The notes under the pieces were generated by a model. The model was not told the DNA's origin. It worked only from the letters and a program-made list of their open reading frames with translations, and did no database searches. From assembly GCF_000485595.1 (NCBI RefSeq), contig NW_014577285.1, positions 110,070 through 174,069 on the forward strand: a stretch of DNA of 64,000 nucleotides, read 5' to 3'. The stretch's first letter is position 1. Every line of letters starts with the position of its first letter. The stretch comes from Priapulus caudatus (taxonomy: Eukaryota; Priapulida; Priapulimorpha; Priapulimorphida; Priapulidae). Position numbers and translations under genes: made by a program. Below are positions 1 through 12,899 of this stretch, in pieces.

Positions 1-995
1 TTTTCCTGTTCCTTCCTCTCTTTCAAGGAGATTCCAGAAGTTATTCAGGGCATTATAGTATTAACAACGCATATTATAGATTAGTTTACTAGCGTTACGG
101 TCACTCATTCTTTCCCGGCCTCCCCCATTCTCTACCGTACCCCCTGTAACACATATGAGTTTAATAATTAAATTATTGTTCCAGATGTAATCAGAACGCG
201 TCGGTTGCAGGTAGGCCCAACTATTATTACAACATAGGATATATAACTGCCCAGTTGTATTATATAGTATAATTATTTAATTCTTGTTAACGTTTTTTTT
301 GCATCACAGTTTAATTCATCTAATATTTTCTAAATGCAGAAGTACAAATTACTAAACATTTCGAGTGGTAAAAGAATTCTTCATTTCATTTCGAGAAGCA
401 TTTAAGGTATAATAATGCTCTGCAACATAGGTTGTTGATTCGTCACTCATCTCTACTGTTCTCGAAATGTACGCTACAAAATGCAAGTAGTCGTGCATCG
501 TCCTTATATTACGTCCATATATCATCATATATATACGTATACGAGCGTCAAGCTGTGTAAAATTGATATCGACTCTCAGCAGGGGATCTTTCGTCGTCAT
601 TTTCCCCAATTTTGCTCAAACGAGCCCATTGAAAGCGCATATATTGGTTCAGTAGCTTACCCTGTCTTATATAAACCACGCAGTGTCTAAAAGTACGAAC
701 GCAATTTACCGAAGTACGCGAAGTACCACATTTCAGATGCAAACATCCGTATGTTTTACTTACACTATTATATTATATTATTGTATTATTCATTATGTAT
801 TACACTATCTCTGCTTACCAATCACATAACAATACATCTCCTCCTGCTCTAAGAGCAAATACAGTCGCACGTGGGCCTAGAAATTTGTTGTAAATTATAT
901 GAAATATGTTAATTATGTGAATTAATCGTAAAAGCGAAAAAGAAGCCACTGACACAGGAAGAGCGACCACATATATATATATATTATATTATATA

Positions 996-1031
<36 letters not shown>

Positions 1032-4000
1032 GATTATCTTATTATTATTATATATATATTATAGTAGTATTAATATATATAATTATATATTAGAGCTAGA
1101 GAATGCATGATGAGCCGTGGAGAGAGCGAGAGAAAGCGAGAGAGATGGAAAACAGAGGACAAGTTGAAGATGAATCGTTCCATGATGGTGCATAATGACG
1201 CAAATTAAATGACACTTTAACATTACAGCCTCCGCGTCTGTTAGATATGTTATGATTCTACATAATCCGAAGACGCTATGTCTATTATATTGACCCTGGT
1301 GGTGTTTAGTCAATTATGTGCATTGCCTGTGCACCCTTTTACCTGGAACTTTAATAAATAATAGCGGGGTCGAGTTCTTTTTCTTTAGGTGGCTTTTAAG
1401 AAACCGAATTCTTTTCATTAAACTTTTCACAGTTTCAAACTAACATTCACAGAAGCCCGATTGACATAGTACGTGTGGACGCGTAAAATATACTCCGTAA
1501 CTATGCGTATTTGAGCATTAGCGAGGTCTTGTTCATTCGGCGGAGACTAGGAGCCGTATTAAAACCTTTCCATAGCCTCTCGCTGGAAGCAAGTGCGGTG
1601 CCAAACTCCACGACAGATGGCGCTCTCGCTCTCACGAGTATCCTGAGTGTACGATAGGGCACTGCATGCAGTTTGGTGCGGGGCTAACCCCCCCCCCCCC
1701 ACTACTATTACGCGCCTGCGCACATGTGTCCCGCGATTACGTTTCTGCACGTTGACGAAATCACGCGTGACCTTGTTTCGCGACAGCGATGGTTTAAAAA
1801 TGTTTGCGCTTCCGAGCGGCAATTAGGCGCGTGGCTGGATCTATTTTATTATTTAATTTGTGTAAATCGCGAGGCATGTCCGCGGCACCGCCACACACGG
1901 CGAATGTCCGGTTTGCGCGCGGATTGATCTCATTTGTATGGCCAGAAGGCATCTGGGGATTAGAAACGTTAGACGGTGGCTAACCGCTAGGAATTTCTGG
2001 AAATTCTCACCATGAAACCGGAAATTCTGCCGCCCTACTTTGGAAACGATTACACAAGAAAATAACGATGTGAACGGGACTAGGGGGAAACAGCATCACA
2101 CCTACTATAGTCCGCCGTGTTAACCTTTCATCAACGCATTACCTGGTATGCATAATTAATTTATGGATATTGGAAAACCACGCATGTCTGTCGATAAATG
2201 AGCAAGCGATGTACTTGCATGAACAGGATCGACAGGGCGTAGGTAGTACGGTTACATAAATAATTAAGCTCAGCGTGCGTTTCACATGAAAATAGTAATA
2301 TAAGCTCATCATTAACCAGTGCATAGTTTCAAGCCTTGGTCAGAGATATCGGCCGATGGCAAAATGTTTAGCATTTTTTAACAGAGGTAAAATTTCCAGA
2401 AGGGTGACATCAAGAATGTTGCATGCAGAACACATGTAACAATCACCTACCCTGCGTCTGCCATTGCTGGTTAGATCACTATGCACACATCCAACGCCAC
2501 GCCGGAAGACCAGGCTCTATTACCGGGGGAAGCTGTCGCCTCACCCCAACGTGCAATCCTCGGCTACTGCAAGAATGAATGCCACCAGGCTAGCTCTCAG
2601 CCACTGCTCGACACCACACGATGGATGTATTCCGGTCTTGACAGCTCAATAACACAACGCCCGCCTACACTCCTGTGCACGCGAGAGATGTAGAAAGAGA
2701 AAGAGAGAGAGAGAGATAGAAAGTGTGCGTATAAATCCTAAATAATCGTAACTTGTAGTCTTCACACACTGAGGACACAAGCAGCCTAGTTATATCCAAG
2801 TGTGACGGAGGTTGGAATCCGGCTCGTTCAACCTCACTTTGACTCCATGGCGCACTGAGGCTCTCCCGGAGCAGACCGCTTAGCTTTCAGCCTTGCAGTG
2901 ACTGCCGCTTCCTATATGCTCGGCTGCGTGCTCACAGCAGTGAACAGCAGAAACGTACTCGTGAAACTTTATAGGCTACATCGTCTCCCAGCAAGGCTAT
3001 AATTAGCAGAGCGCCCGTGCTATTTGTGGCGCCCGCTCTTCAACGACTGCAGCATCCGTCTGCCTCTCTTACTCGCCGGTCCTGATGCGGGCAAATCGTT
3101 ACCTTCAAAACTGTATTTTATTTACCATTAGTAAGATCAAAATGTGATTCTACGATTTTGGGGCCGAGACAAAAAATAAAACCTTGTGGGTGTGTGTGCT
3201 TCTAACGTTCATTGTCAGAGGGCACGACAATTCCACTAGTTTCCACGAGCGGAAATATTCCGGTGGCTTTAATTAAATACACGCCGTTGACAAGCAAGCG
3301 ACGATTAGTGGCATGGTTGTCTCAAATTCTTAACCTAATTACCGAGTTGTCAGCGAAGCAAGAAAATAAAACGTGGGATACGTGTGTGGATTTTACACGT
3401 ACGTGGGCTTTCGAAGCATGTACGGACGTGAAATTTAAAATCAAGTGAGCGCGACTGGCACAACAAAGTTTAAGTACAGAACCAAATTTAGGTCTACTGT
3501 GAATAGTTGATTGGTGCGTGGCAACTGGCAGTATATTCGTATATATTTCCGATACGTCAGTCCGTGACGTTTGTACACTTTCATCGCGCAAACACATTCC
3601 ATAGCGCACGACTATTCGTAGATGCGCGGCTTTTTGTTTCACGCTTTCTCTATGGGATGCAAAGTGGGTCTGTGTGCAACTGTTAGTTGAAACCATCTTT
3701 TCTAACTTGATCCCATCAATCGCCACAACGATTTGTGTGATCTACTCGAGTCGTGCATTCTATTTAGAAGATAGTAAATGTAAATCGAAAAAAAAAACCG
3801 GAAACTAGGCGGTTGAAAATACAGCCCGGATTTCTAAAGATGAAAATATTTGTCGTGAAAAATAATTTTATAATGGCACCAGGTGTGCTGTCTTTGAGAA
3901 TTGTCTGAGACAGCTGATTGAACGTGGCAGCAGCTGAGGAGCGAGTGACTGCGCCAATTTCCCACCGTGTTTACCCCTTAAAATATATAACACACATACA

Positions 4001-7000
4001 TAACTAATTTATTTGGATCCGCGGCGTTGGAATTGGGCTGGCGAAGAGCACCTGCAACTTCCGCGTGTTCTAATAGAGAGGCCGAGAAATTTCATGGATG
4101 ACAGTAAGCGCACCGTTGTAAACAATTAATGACAGCGGTAATGACATCATACACATCATCGTTTCCGAATAGCCCATTTTCGTGAATGTGCAACGGTTGA
4201 AAATATTATCTTAGGAATTATAGCATTATATGTTTCTCGTCTGCTGTAGGGGGGGCCTACAATAGTTTATTTTCTCGTACAGTATGGTGCGTCATTATCT
4301 CACTAGGCCAACGTCTACAGAATATAAAATATTCGGATTTTTGTTAATGGACCAGATAAAGTCGTTACAGTAGAAGCACACGGACGGACAAGATTTTCTT
4401 TATAACAACAATGTGGCGAAAATTTATAGCTGAAATTCAATAAAGCAATTGTTGTTGAGCATATGGAATGATCTTTGCTTAGTGTTTTTTTACCCTGCAA
4501 AAACGCGATGCTACATGACCTTTACAACATTGATGGTATTCGCGTAGGCGTTAGGGGTGGGGTGCAGAATTAAGTTAAGTATGACCTTGTTTTCTCTCGC
4601 TTCTTTGGGTTTAAAGTATTGTTAAAGATATTGTGCACCATCTTTCTCTACCCCCTCCCCCCAAGACATGATAAGGAAAATATGTAATTAGGTTTCAAAA
4701 GCAGTTTAATTTGTATATAACTTCTATTCGCATGATTTTTGATAATATATACGTATATGTAATTTATAAATAATATATACTGCTATACGATATAATTTTA
4801 ATACTATTTAAATGAAAACAGTAATCAAATTAATTTGTATTTCACCGTCAATAAACCTTAACCAGAAAGTTCGTTTGTGGCACATGCACTCATTTGTTCA
4901 TTAAAACGGTTGTTTCACAATTAGTTTTCCGACAGATCTTAATATTTGAATAGAGCATCGGCGTGGGGGGAGAAAATTAAATAATCAAAAGTACTTTTAC
5001 TGTGTCAACTGTGTTTTGTTTAGCCTGCATTTACTCTTGCCAATTTGTCAAACAAAATTATTTCAAACTAATTACGAAAACCAAAGATATTCGTTTTCTC
5101 GAGCGTGTGTTGCATAGTGACAAACATTAGCGTAATATTTATGTAGTTTATCATTTAACATAGAGCGAATATGCATGAATATTATTAAAATATGCCTGCA
5201 AAATGTGATTTATGATGTAAGATTTTTTGGGTTGCAAAACGATACGTTTAATCGTACGTAATTAAGAGGAAATATAGGATCACTGCTGTAAGATGCGTGG
5301 GATGTTCGGGATTATGTTAATGATTACCAGCATTTATTATTATGCTAAGGGTCAATCGGCCACGTTTGACGCACTATATTTTCTCCCCTGCTCCGCCCAT
5401 GTATAGTGATTCTTTTTTGAAATTAATAGTCATTAACTTAAAACGAGTGCACCCTGCGTGCTCAGAGGTGCGCGGGAGCACTGAGGGACAAGCAAGTGTG
5501 TAGGCAAGGCAGAGCGTACTGATCGTTTTTATGAGCAGTGTTATACAAATATTTCCATAAACTTCATCTTAAAATAAACCGCCTGTTATTTCCAATAATA
5601 TCTGTCCCTCGATCCAGATGCTACATTTTGTTAGCTAGCTACACATGACAGCAGCAGATTTGCGCACGTGCTACTACGGCTATGCCTAAATGTTAAAAAC
5701 TACGTCTCGAATGTTGGTTACTTGCAATTCTATTTATACGTTCTTCTGCACTCTTGCAATCTAAGGCGAGGCTTTACGGGAAGCTGCGCAAGAACACGAG
5801 ATAAATAATGCATTTTAAATTAATATTATGCTTAAAATTGTAACACCGTAATTTCCATCATTTATTGTCGAGTGCTGGCTAGTCAACTGACCAGTTGATG
5901 ACGTTGAAACTTATAGACTCAACATGTAGATAACTTTGATCAATAATTATTCATAATGTACGTAGTTGTCTCTATTACGATTTACCACTTAGTGATGAAA
6001 CGCCGACACTTTATACACTTAGTTTAATTGATATTTTGGCACCACAATGAGATTTTTCAACAAAATTCTTTTAAAATATTACTGATACACATTTACTGCG
6101 AGCTAGCAAATGAGATCTCGCTCCATCTCCCCGCAGTGCACTAGAATCCAGTGACACACAGTTTACGATTCTCGGTTGTTAGTCACAAGTCGGCACAATG
6201 TGCTCTAAGTAAAAACAAATGAAACCAACGGTGCCAATGTTACGCCGCAAACAGTTCCACTACTTGAGATGCATGGTTAGTCTTTGGCAGCGTGAAGTGG
6301 CTCGTGTATTATAAGACACAGGCCGCACATTCAACGGCAGTGTTAAAGTGACGTTTTTGCTTCCAGGAGGCTGCGCTGGTTAGTCAAGGGTGCATTACCA
6401 TAGGAAATCTATAATTATCGTTAAAATACCCAAGACAACAGGGTTGAAGGTACAGAACAGTACAATGTGCGGTAAGACCTCTTGCCTATATTTTATGCGG
6501 GAACAACAAATTGCGACATTATTATTGAACCTTTATGTATTGTATTGTTGTAGAATTTTTTAGCAGAAAGATTGAGCCTCTAAGGAAAGATATACAACAA
6601 AACAACTTAGTAAGTGCCTAATAAAAATACGAATATATTATCTCTGAATTTAGGGCGCTTTCTTGTTGTTCTTTCATATTGTGGTATATACGTGATGAAC
6701 TAGTTTAAAAAAATTGTATTGCAAAACATTTTGAAAAACAATTTTGCTAGAAAGTTCGTGACCTGTAATTAAAAGAGATACATAATTAAACAGTTGCTTT
6801 CACCATTTACGGTGGAAGAGACACTATGGACAATCATGACATTCGTGGTGGCAACCCGCTAAAGTCGACATGAAGACTAAATATGGACTCATCTAAAAAA
6901 AGAATCCAAAATTAGCTGAAGATGTGAAGAGATGGAATAGCTTATGGAGGTCTCGTGTGCCACTTAGCGATATGATGCACAAAAAAGAAAATTATTTTGC

Positions 7001-8140
7001 TATAGCTTTACTAAAGAATTAATATGGTTAACTCTTTATGGTTTACACTCTGCGATATACTAGCCGTATGTTTATATATGCACAGCTTCCGTGTAAAAAC
7101 CGTACATCAAATGATTTTTAATACTTGATTTGTTTTAAATGACTTCTATTTTACTGCGAACTGTGACCCTTAACACCTGTATTAAGACACTTAATGGTTA
7201 CTAAATGTTTGCCAACTCTTGTTATACTATTAAAGCTTCGCTGTTATAACATAAAAAAATAGCACACAATTGTTGCTAACAATAATTAAAAGTAGCAAGC
7301 ATAAGATGAGAGTTTAAAAAGTTAAATGCGAGCCAATGATGCGTCATGCCGAGTAAAAAACTAAATAAATTTTAGTTAGTACAGAAAATAACGCCAAGCG
7401 AAACTTCAAAATCCCAATTTGTTTGGGTAAGGATATTCCCCGACACATGATACGATGATGAGATAGCTAGAATACATAATCTGTACATGATTACAATGAT
7501 GATGTACTATATATTTCTGCGTTCTCTATACGCGTGCACAAAAATAGTTGTCACAATCACCATGTCGACTAATACACACGACTCACGTGGCCGCAGAATT
7601 ATTTGCGTGGGCTATATATTGAAATTGCTAGTTGCAGTCGGTGGTTTGTATCACTCGGGCGATACGGCATTATATAACAATCAGGTTTAGCTAGTCACTT
7701 CCTAGTATCGTCTCAAGGGGTCGTTTACGTTCGGGCGGGCACTCGCCAAATCTTTGTTCTCAGTGTTATAACTTAGACATCGTCCTCGTACGCGGCCTGA
7801 TGATATCGCCGTCTTTTGTCCCAGCATCTAATGAACGGACAAATAATGAACGGCTACCCTCATGTGTTATGTGTACCGAAAAGACGCTGTAAAAATAAAC
7901 AGTAATATGTGATTTCTATTTATGACCGAGACTATTAAATCCGTTCCACAAATATATTTATATCTCTTGACGAGCTGGGATAAAATAACGTTGGCATTCT
8001 CGGCGCCAGCTTCTGTTTTCTTTTTAAACGGACTAACAGGTGTTGTATGTGTAAGGTAACAATTACGCCCGCATAATGTTGCCATCTAGTACTAGTGCAC
8101 TGGTTGGTTTGTGCTAACAAATCATGCTCGCAATGAGATA
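1..8140. other. Gene-poor AT-rich region, no supported gene
   Basis: Both strands are broken by frequent stops and the few short open frames show no protein-like composition, paired splice sites or convincing starts. A C homopolymer lies near 1687-1700 and a TA-rich tract near 965-1090. The longest frame here (3322-3726 minus) opens on GTG and has no coding features. I see only intergenic or deep intronic DNA. Confidence 0.6.
965..1090. repeat. (TA)n-rich microsatellite tract
   Basis: Interrupted runs of TA/ATT dinucleotides and trinucleotides, almost pure A+T for about 120 bases. No coding content. Confidence 0.9.
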
Positions 8141-8142
8141 GT

Positions 8143-8240
8143 ACCAGGAGTAAGATAATATAGGTAGTAACCAGGTATATATAGGTAATATAGGTAGGTA
8201 CCAGGAGTAAGATAGATACCTATATTATCTTACTCCTGAT
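8143..8240. repeat. Short inverted repeat (hairpin) with internal direct copy
   Basis: The 22-base arm at 8145-8166 is the exact reverse complement of 8217-8238. The ~50-base loop holds a second, shorter direct copy of the arm (from about 8200). This looks like a foldback micro-element or a local inverted duplication. No ORF. Confidence 0.85.
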
Positions 8241-8597
8241 AGTACTTCAATGCCGTTACGGCGTATTTTATACGATCAGTAAAACCGTCGTATTGTATTT
8301 TCGTACAAAGGAAAACAATAACAAATTTAGATTCAATTAGGGTTCCAGCAATGTTTACTTGTCGTCGTTTATTTAATGGTATATGTCGTGAAAATAACGC
8401 AGCTAACATGAAACTATATATCTTATTTTGACACCCAAATTCTGGAATAATAGATAATACAAAAAGTAGTAAACTGTCTAAATGTTTGGTACACGAACCA
8501 GAAGTGAGGGGTGGGTATAATGGAATGCTGTGAGCTCTCACAGCGAGGCACAATCGCGCATTTTAGTGCTTCAGATGGCAATTTCTGGCATCTAGTG

Positions 8598-8645
8598 ATA
8601 ACAATAACAATAACAATAACAATAACAATAACAATAAATAAAATA
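8598..8645. repeat. (ATAACA)n hexanucleotide microsatellite
   Basis: About six tandem copies of a hexamer of the ATAACA class, followed by AAATA-type drift. Confidence 0.85.
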
Positions 8646-9384
8646 AAATCTGAACTGGTCATAACTGACTGCTTCGCATTTTTTAAATCTTTTTATTGTA
8701 TGGATTCATAGACAGGCGAATGTCATTGCAGTGATATTGATTGTTTACGAATAATTCTCAAGTGCATAGCATTTCCATCAAATGAAATCTACTATAAAGT
8801 ATCCAAGTAAAACACACACACATATGTGCGAATATACGTCACTATATATATTTATAGTTTTATTGTTTAGCGAGTACTTGACTTAAGCACTAAAACGAAC
8901 CCAGTTGTTACTGAATGCGGGATAACAACAAACAATTCACTAGCAAGGCTAAGAATGTTATACCGCAGAGTCAGTGACCCGAACACCACGGTTCAAAATG
9001 TAACTCATTATGCAGGCGACCTATCGTACGACTGATTAGGAAATCACCGCAATTCAACCACGAATCGAATGCTATCTAACTATCCACATGCAAATCAAGA
9101 AAACTGAACGAAAGAACGTGACTACGTATACAAACAAACCTACGTAATGAATCTAATGCGCCGATGTTTAACAGAAAAACTAATAATCGTAGATTTAGTT
9201 CTGAGACAGATATCTTTGTTGAGGAGACGCATGGAGGCGAGTGGCACAGAATCATCGGCTAGCATTACTCGCATAGTAATTATTCGGAAAGGGGAACTTG
9301 AGCGTTGCAAGTATAAGATAGGGATCGAGGCACTACCAGATGATGGCGATAATTCTTTGCTCGGACCAATTTTTGTTTCTAAAT

Positions 9385-9960
9385 ACCCTATAGTAGGGGT
9401 TCTAAGCTCCCAAAAAGAGGTAAAGTGTTCACTTTTTGATAAAAGCACCAAATTTGGCACACATGTACTTTGATATGTGCTTAACCGAATTAGAGGTGGA
9501 CCCCAACGAAATCGGCCTTTAAAGTGGGCGTGGCATCGAATTTTCAAAATGGCCACCATGAAATTTCAAAATACATTTCTTAAGACATATCAACACTTCT
9601 AATTAACATTTTAGTGACTTTATTTACTCGACTGTGGTTTTTAGACACTAGGAAATAATTAAGTTAATCTTTAAATATGATAAGATGTTTCTCATTTGCA
9701 TATTTTCAAAATGGCTGCCGTGAAATGCCAAAAATACATATGCTTGGGCGTATTTTCAATTCTAAATAATATTTTTGAGTGATTGTAAGTGCTAAGTTAT
9801 GGTTATGGAACATGATCGAGCAACCGATTAAGCTATTAATGTCATTACATAATTACCTCATTTGCATATTTTCAAAATGGCCGCCATGAAATGCCAAAAT
9901 ACATATGCTTTGGCGTATTTTCAATTCTAAATAATATTTTTGAGTGATTGTAATTAAAAC
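9385..9960. repeat. Left arm of a large inverted repeat
   Basis: This block contains three related subrepeats spaced by about 165-170 bases, each with a motif of the type TTTTCAAAATGGCNGCC (near 9537, 9707 and 9872). Its outer part (about 9385-9560) matches the reverse complement of 12700-12895: shared stretches include CACTTTTTGATAAAAGCA and GGTGGACCCCAACG. Together with the right arm it forms a divergent inverted repeat enclosing about 2.4 kb. The weak open frames it produces on both strands are repeat-derived. Confidence 0.8.
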
Positions 9961-10008
9961 TATTAAAATTAACTTTAAATGAATTCTTATTGTGTTGACT
10001 TCTGTTGA

Positions 10009-10055
<47 letters not shown>

Positions 10056-10076
10056 CCTCTCTCGCTGTCTGTATCT

Positions 10077-10112
<36 letters not shown>

Positions 10113-10373
10113 TCTGTCTCCTCCTCTCTCTGTGTGTGCGTGTGTGCGTGTGTGTGTGCGCGCACGCGTGTGTGTGCGTGTATGTGCGTGTGTGTGCGCG
10201 TGTGTGCGTGTGTGTGTGCGCGACGCGTGTGTGTATATATGTGTGCACTGTGCGTGTGTGCGTGTGTGTGTGTGTGCGTGTGCGTGTGTACATGTGTGTG
10301 TATCTCTCTCTCTCTCTTTGTCTCTCTGTCTTTCTCTCTCTCTCCCTCCCGTTCCCTCTCTTTCTCTCTCTCT
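10009..10373. repeat. Compound (GA)n-(CT)n-(GT)n microsatellite
   Basis: A pure GA run is followed by CT runs, then a GT/GCGT block, then CT again. Long Ser/Leu, Arg/Glu and Cys/Val open frames here are artefacts of dinucleotide repeats. Confidence 0.95.
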
Positions 10374-10476
10374 CGCTTTATCAAATAACGACGGATACAC
10401 ATCCGATGGGGTAAGAGCTTCAGTCTGGTATGCATGGACAATCATACACGCATGAGAGCGCGCATATTAAACACGA

Positions 10477-10530
10477 ACTAGACAGAGGGCACTCACGGAG
10501 AGTGCATACCTCCGCCAGCATGTAACATGT
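10477..10530. repeat. Direct repeat copy 1 (TAGACAGAGGGCACTCA family)
   Basis: This segment recurs at 12034-12086 with few differences, sharing TAGACAGAGGGCACTCA and GAGTGCATACCTCCGC. Both copies lie inside the 9.4-12.9 kb inverted repeat and run on into ATGTAACATGTAT-like sequence. Confidence 0.8.
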
Positions 10531-10587
10531 ATGTGTATAGTAATGTAATATATATATGTATATATGTATACACATATATGTAAAGCT

Positions 10588-11014
10588 GGGGGCACACGAG
10601 CGTATTTTTTCGCCCGATCGCGACGATTAAAATCGCCAAGCGAATTTATACGCCCGATCACGAAGGGGCACACGTAGCGAATTTGAGAGCGTACGCGTAC
10701 GCCACTCGACGGAACACACACATCACATGACACGATCACGGACATCACATGATATCAACAACACCTCCGATTGGTTTAAAAAAATCGATCGCTCGACAAA
10801 ATACGCCGGCACGGGCCACACGAGCGAATTTGTCCAGCGTAAATAATCGCCATAATCGCCGGCGTAAATAATCGGCCAAACATATCTAACATTTTTGATA
10901 CGGGTGATTCGTACGGGCGTACGAAATCGGCGTCGACGTGAACGGGCACACGGGCGAATTTTTCGAGCGATTTTAATTCGCCGCGATCGGCGAAAAAATA
11001 CGCTCGTGTGCCCC
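10588..11014. mobile_element. MITE-like element, 427 bp, with terminal inverted repeats
   Basis: The left end GGGGCACACGAGCGTATTTT is mirrored by the reverse complement of the right end (about 10982-11014); the arms match over roughly 30 bases, with a one-base difference in the CGCCCGATCG part. Internal motifs repeat the theme (CACACG followed by GCGAATTT). There is no transposase ORF, so the element is non-autonomous. I could not identify a clear target-site duplication: the flanks are GTAAAGCT on the left and TACCTATA on the right. Confidence 0.75.
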
Positions 11015-11055
11015 TACCTATAAGGCGAGCTGCTGCTGAATCGATCGCGCGAACA

Positions 11056-11133
<78 letters not shown>
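11056..11133. repeat. (CA)n microsatellite
   Basis: About 39 uninterrupted CA units followed by CGAACGCA variants. Confidence 0.97.
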
Positions 11134-11135
<2 letters not shown>

Positions 11136-11514
11136 ACGCACACACACACGAACGCACGAACGCACGAACAAACGAGACCGACTACATTACCTCCCCTCCA
11201 CTCCGTTACTCCGTTAACTCCGTGGGCGGAGGTAACAACCCACTATACGAACTCTTCACTCCTAGAACTCCTCACCCTCCCCCGGCATTCCCCTCCTCCT
11301 CCTCCCCTCCCCCCTCCCTCCCTCTCCCTCCGCCTACATTCCCGATGTCATTACTACGTCCCTTCTCTTCCCTGTCTCTGTGTCCCTGCTTCATCCCCGA
11401 TTCCTCCCTTTCACAGACCCTCGTGATCACCATCTCTCTCTTGGCTTCCTCTTCCAGTGAGCGAGAGAGAGAGGAGATATAATGAAGCAAGAAGACACAA
11501 GGGGACGAGAGAAG

Positions 11515-11517
11515 AAG

Positions 11518-11559
<42 letters not shown>

Positions 11560-11575
11560 GAGAGATATAGAGATA

Positions 11576-11665
<90 letters not shown>
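11515..11665. repeat. (GA)n microsatellite with GATA interruptions
   Basis: About 150 bases of GA with occasional GATAGA interruptions. Confidence 0.97.
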
Positions 11666-11666
<1 letters not shown>

Positions 11667-11740
11667 GGGGAGAGGGGGAGGGAAGAGAGCAAGACGGGGA
11701 GAAAGAGATGATGTATGATGGTAACATGACACCTTAGAAT

Positions 11741-11791
11741 GGCGCGTGTGTGTGTGCGCGCGCGCGTGTGTGTGTGTGTGTGTGTGTGTGG

Positions 11792-11827
<36 letters not shown>

Positions 11828-11942
11828 TGTGTGTGATTGTATGTGTGTGTGTGTGTGCGTGTGTGTCTGCCTGCCTGCCTGCGTGTGCGTGCGTGCGTGA
11901 GTGCGCGTGCCTGCGTGCGTGCGTGCGTGCGCGCGTGTGTGT
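11741..11942. repeat. (GT)n / (GTGC)n compound microsatellite
   Basis: GT dinucleotides merge into GTGC tetranucleotides, CTGC runs and back into GT. Confidence 0.95.
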
Positions 11943-12033
11943 GTATAGCTAGCCAATCTAGCCGTGTCATGTTGACGGTGGGCAGCAGACAGACAGACAG
12001 ACAAGACGATGACACACTAACAACATGGCAGCA

Positions 12034-12086
12034 ACTAGACAGAGGGCACTCAAAGAGAGTGCATACCTCCGCGAGCGTGTAACATG
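12034..12086. repeat. Direct repeat copy 2 (TAGACAGAGGGCACTCA family)
   Basis: Second copy of the 10477-10530 sequence. It is followed by two shorter local duplications (AAGGCGAGCTG near 12140 and 12172; TGTATAACAGCTGGCTCGCT near 12095 and 12224). Confidence 0.8.
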
Positions 12087-12369
12087 TATACATGTGTATA
12101 ACAGCTGGCTCGCTGCTGGCTGCTGCTGACTGAATGCCCTAAGGCGAGCTGCTGCTGACTGGACGCCCTAAGGCGAGCTGGTGCTGAATCGATCGCGCCA
12201 ACGCGTGTAACATGTATACAGTGTATAACAGCTGGCTCGCTGCTGGCTACACACACACACGAACACACACACGAACACACACACGAGAGCGATCACATTA
12301 CCTCCCTGCAACTCCGTTGCGCGGAGGTAATTACGGAGATTATGAGAGCAATAACGTATAGTCTCGCAT

Positions 12370-12895
12370 TTACAATCACTTAAAAATGTTAATTTGATAT
12401 TTCATGGCCGCCATTTTTAAAATAAATTGCCACTTCCCCTCAAATGGGAAACTTTATTTTTAAGTTGATCTTAATTGATTCAATGTGTCTAAAAACCATG
12501 GTCAAGTATATAAAATCACTCAAAAATGTTAATTAGGAGTGAATGTATGCTGTTATGATATTTCTTGGTGGCCATTTTGAAAATATGGTGCCACGCCCCT
12601 TAAAACGACAAATTTTGTTTTAATTTGATCTTAATTAATTCCTTGTGTCTAAAAAATATAATCAAACATTTAAAATCACTCACAAACGTTAATTAGATGT
12701 GGATATATGCCATTTTTTATATTTCATGGCGGCCATTTTGAAAATTAAGTGCTACGCCCCCTTAAACGGCAAATTACGTTGGGGTCCACCTCCTATCATG
12801 TTTAGAATATGTCAGAGCACACGTGTACCAAATTTGATGCTTTTATCAAAAAGTGAACACTCCATGTGCTTAGAACCTCTACTATAGCGGATGGG
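12370..12895. repeat. Right arm of the large inverted repeat
   Basis: Inverted relative to 9385-9960, with about three ~160-base subrepeats carrying GGCNGCCATTTTNAAAAT (near 12403, 12572 and 12725). The outer end contains the inverse of the left arm's outer end. The arms have diverged, so the structure is not a recent palindrome. Confidence 0.8.
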
Positions 12896-12899
12896 CTGG

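Noticed and set aside
3322-3726. 134-aa minus-strand frame
   Set aside because: Starts on GTG, has no domain-like pattern, splice support or upstream ATG context; length is within chance for this much DNA.
9853-10455. Several 85-190 aa open frames on both strands (His/Thr, Cys/Val, Arg/Glu, Ser/Leu)
   Set aside because: They are translations of dinucleotide microsatellites; all frames stay open because the repeats contain no stop codon. The same applies to frames at 11272-12093, 18811-19311, 30509-30922, 37365-37669, 38566-39008 and 60903-61586.
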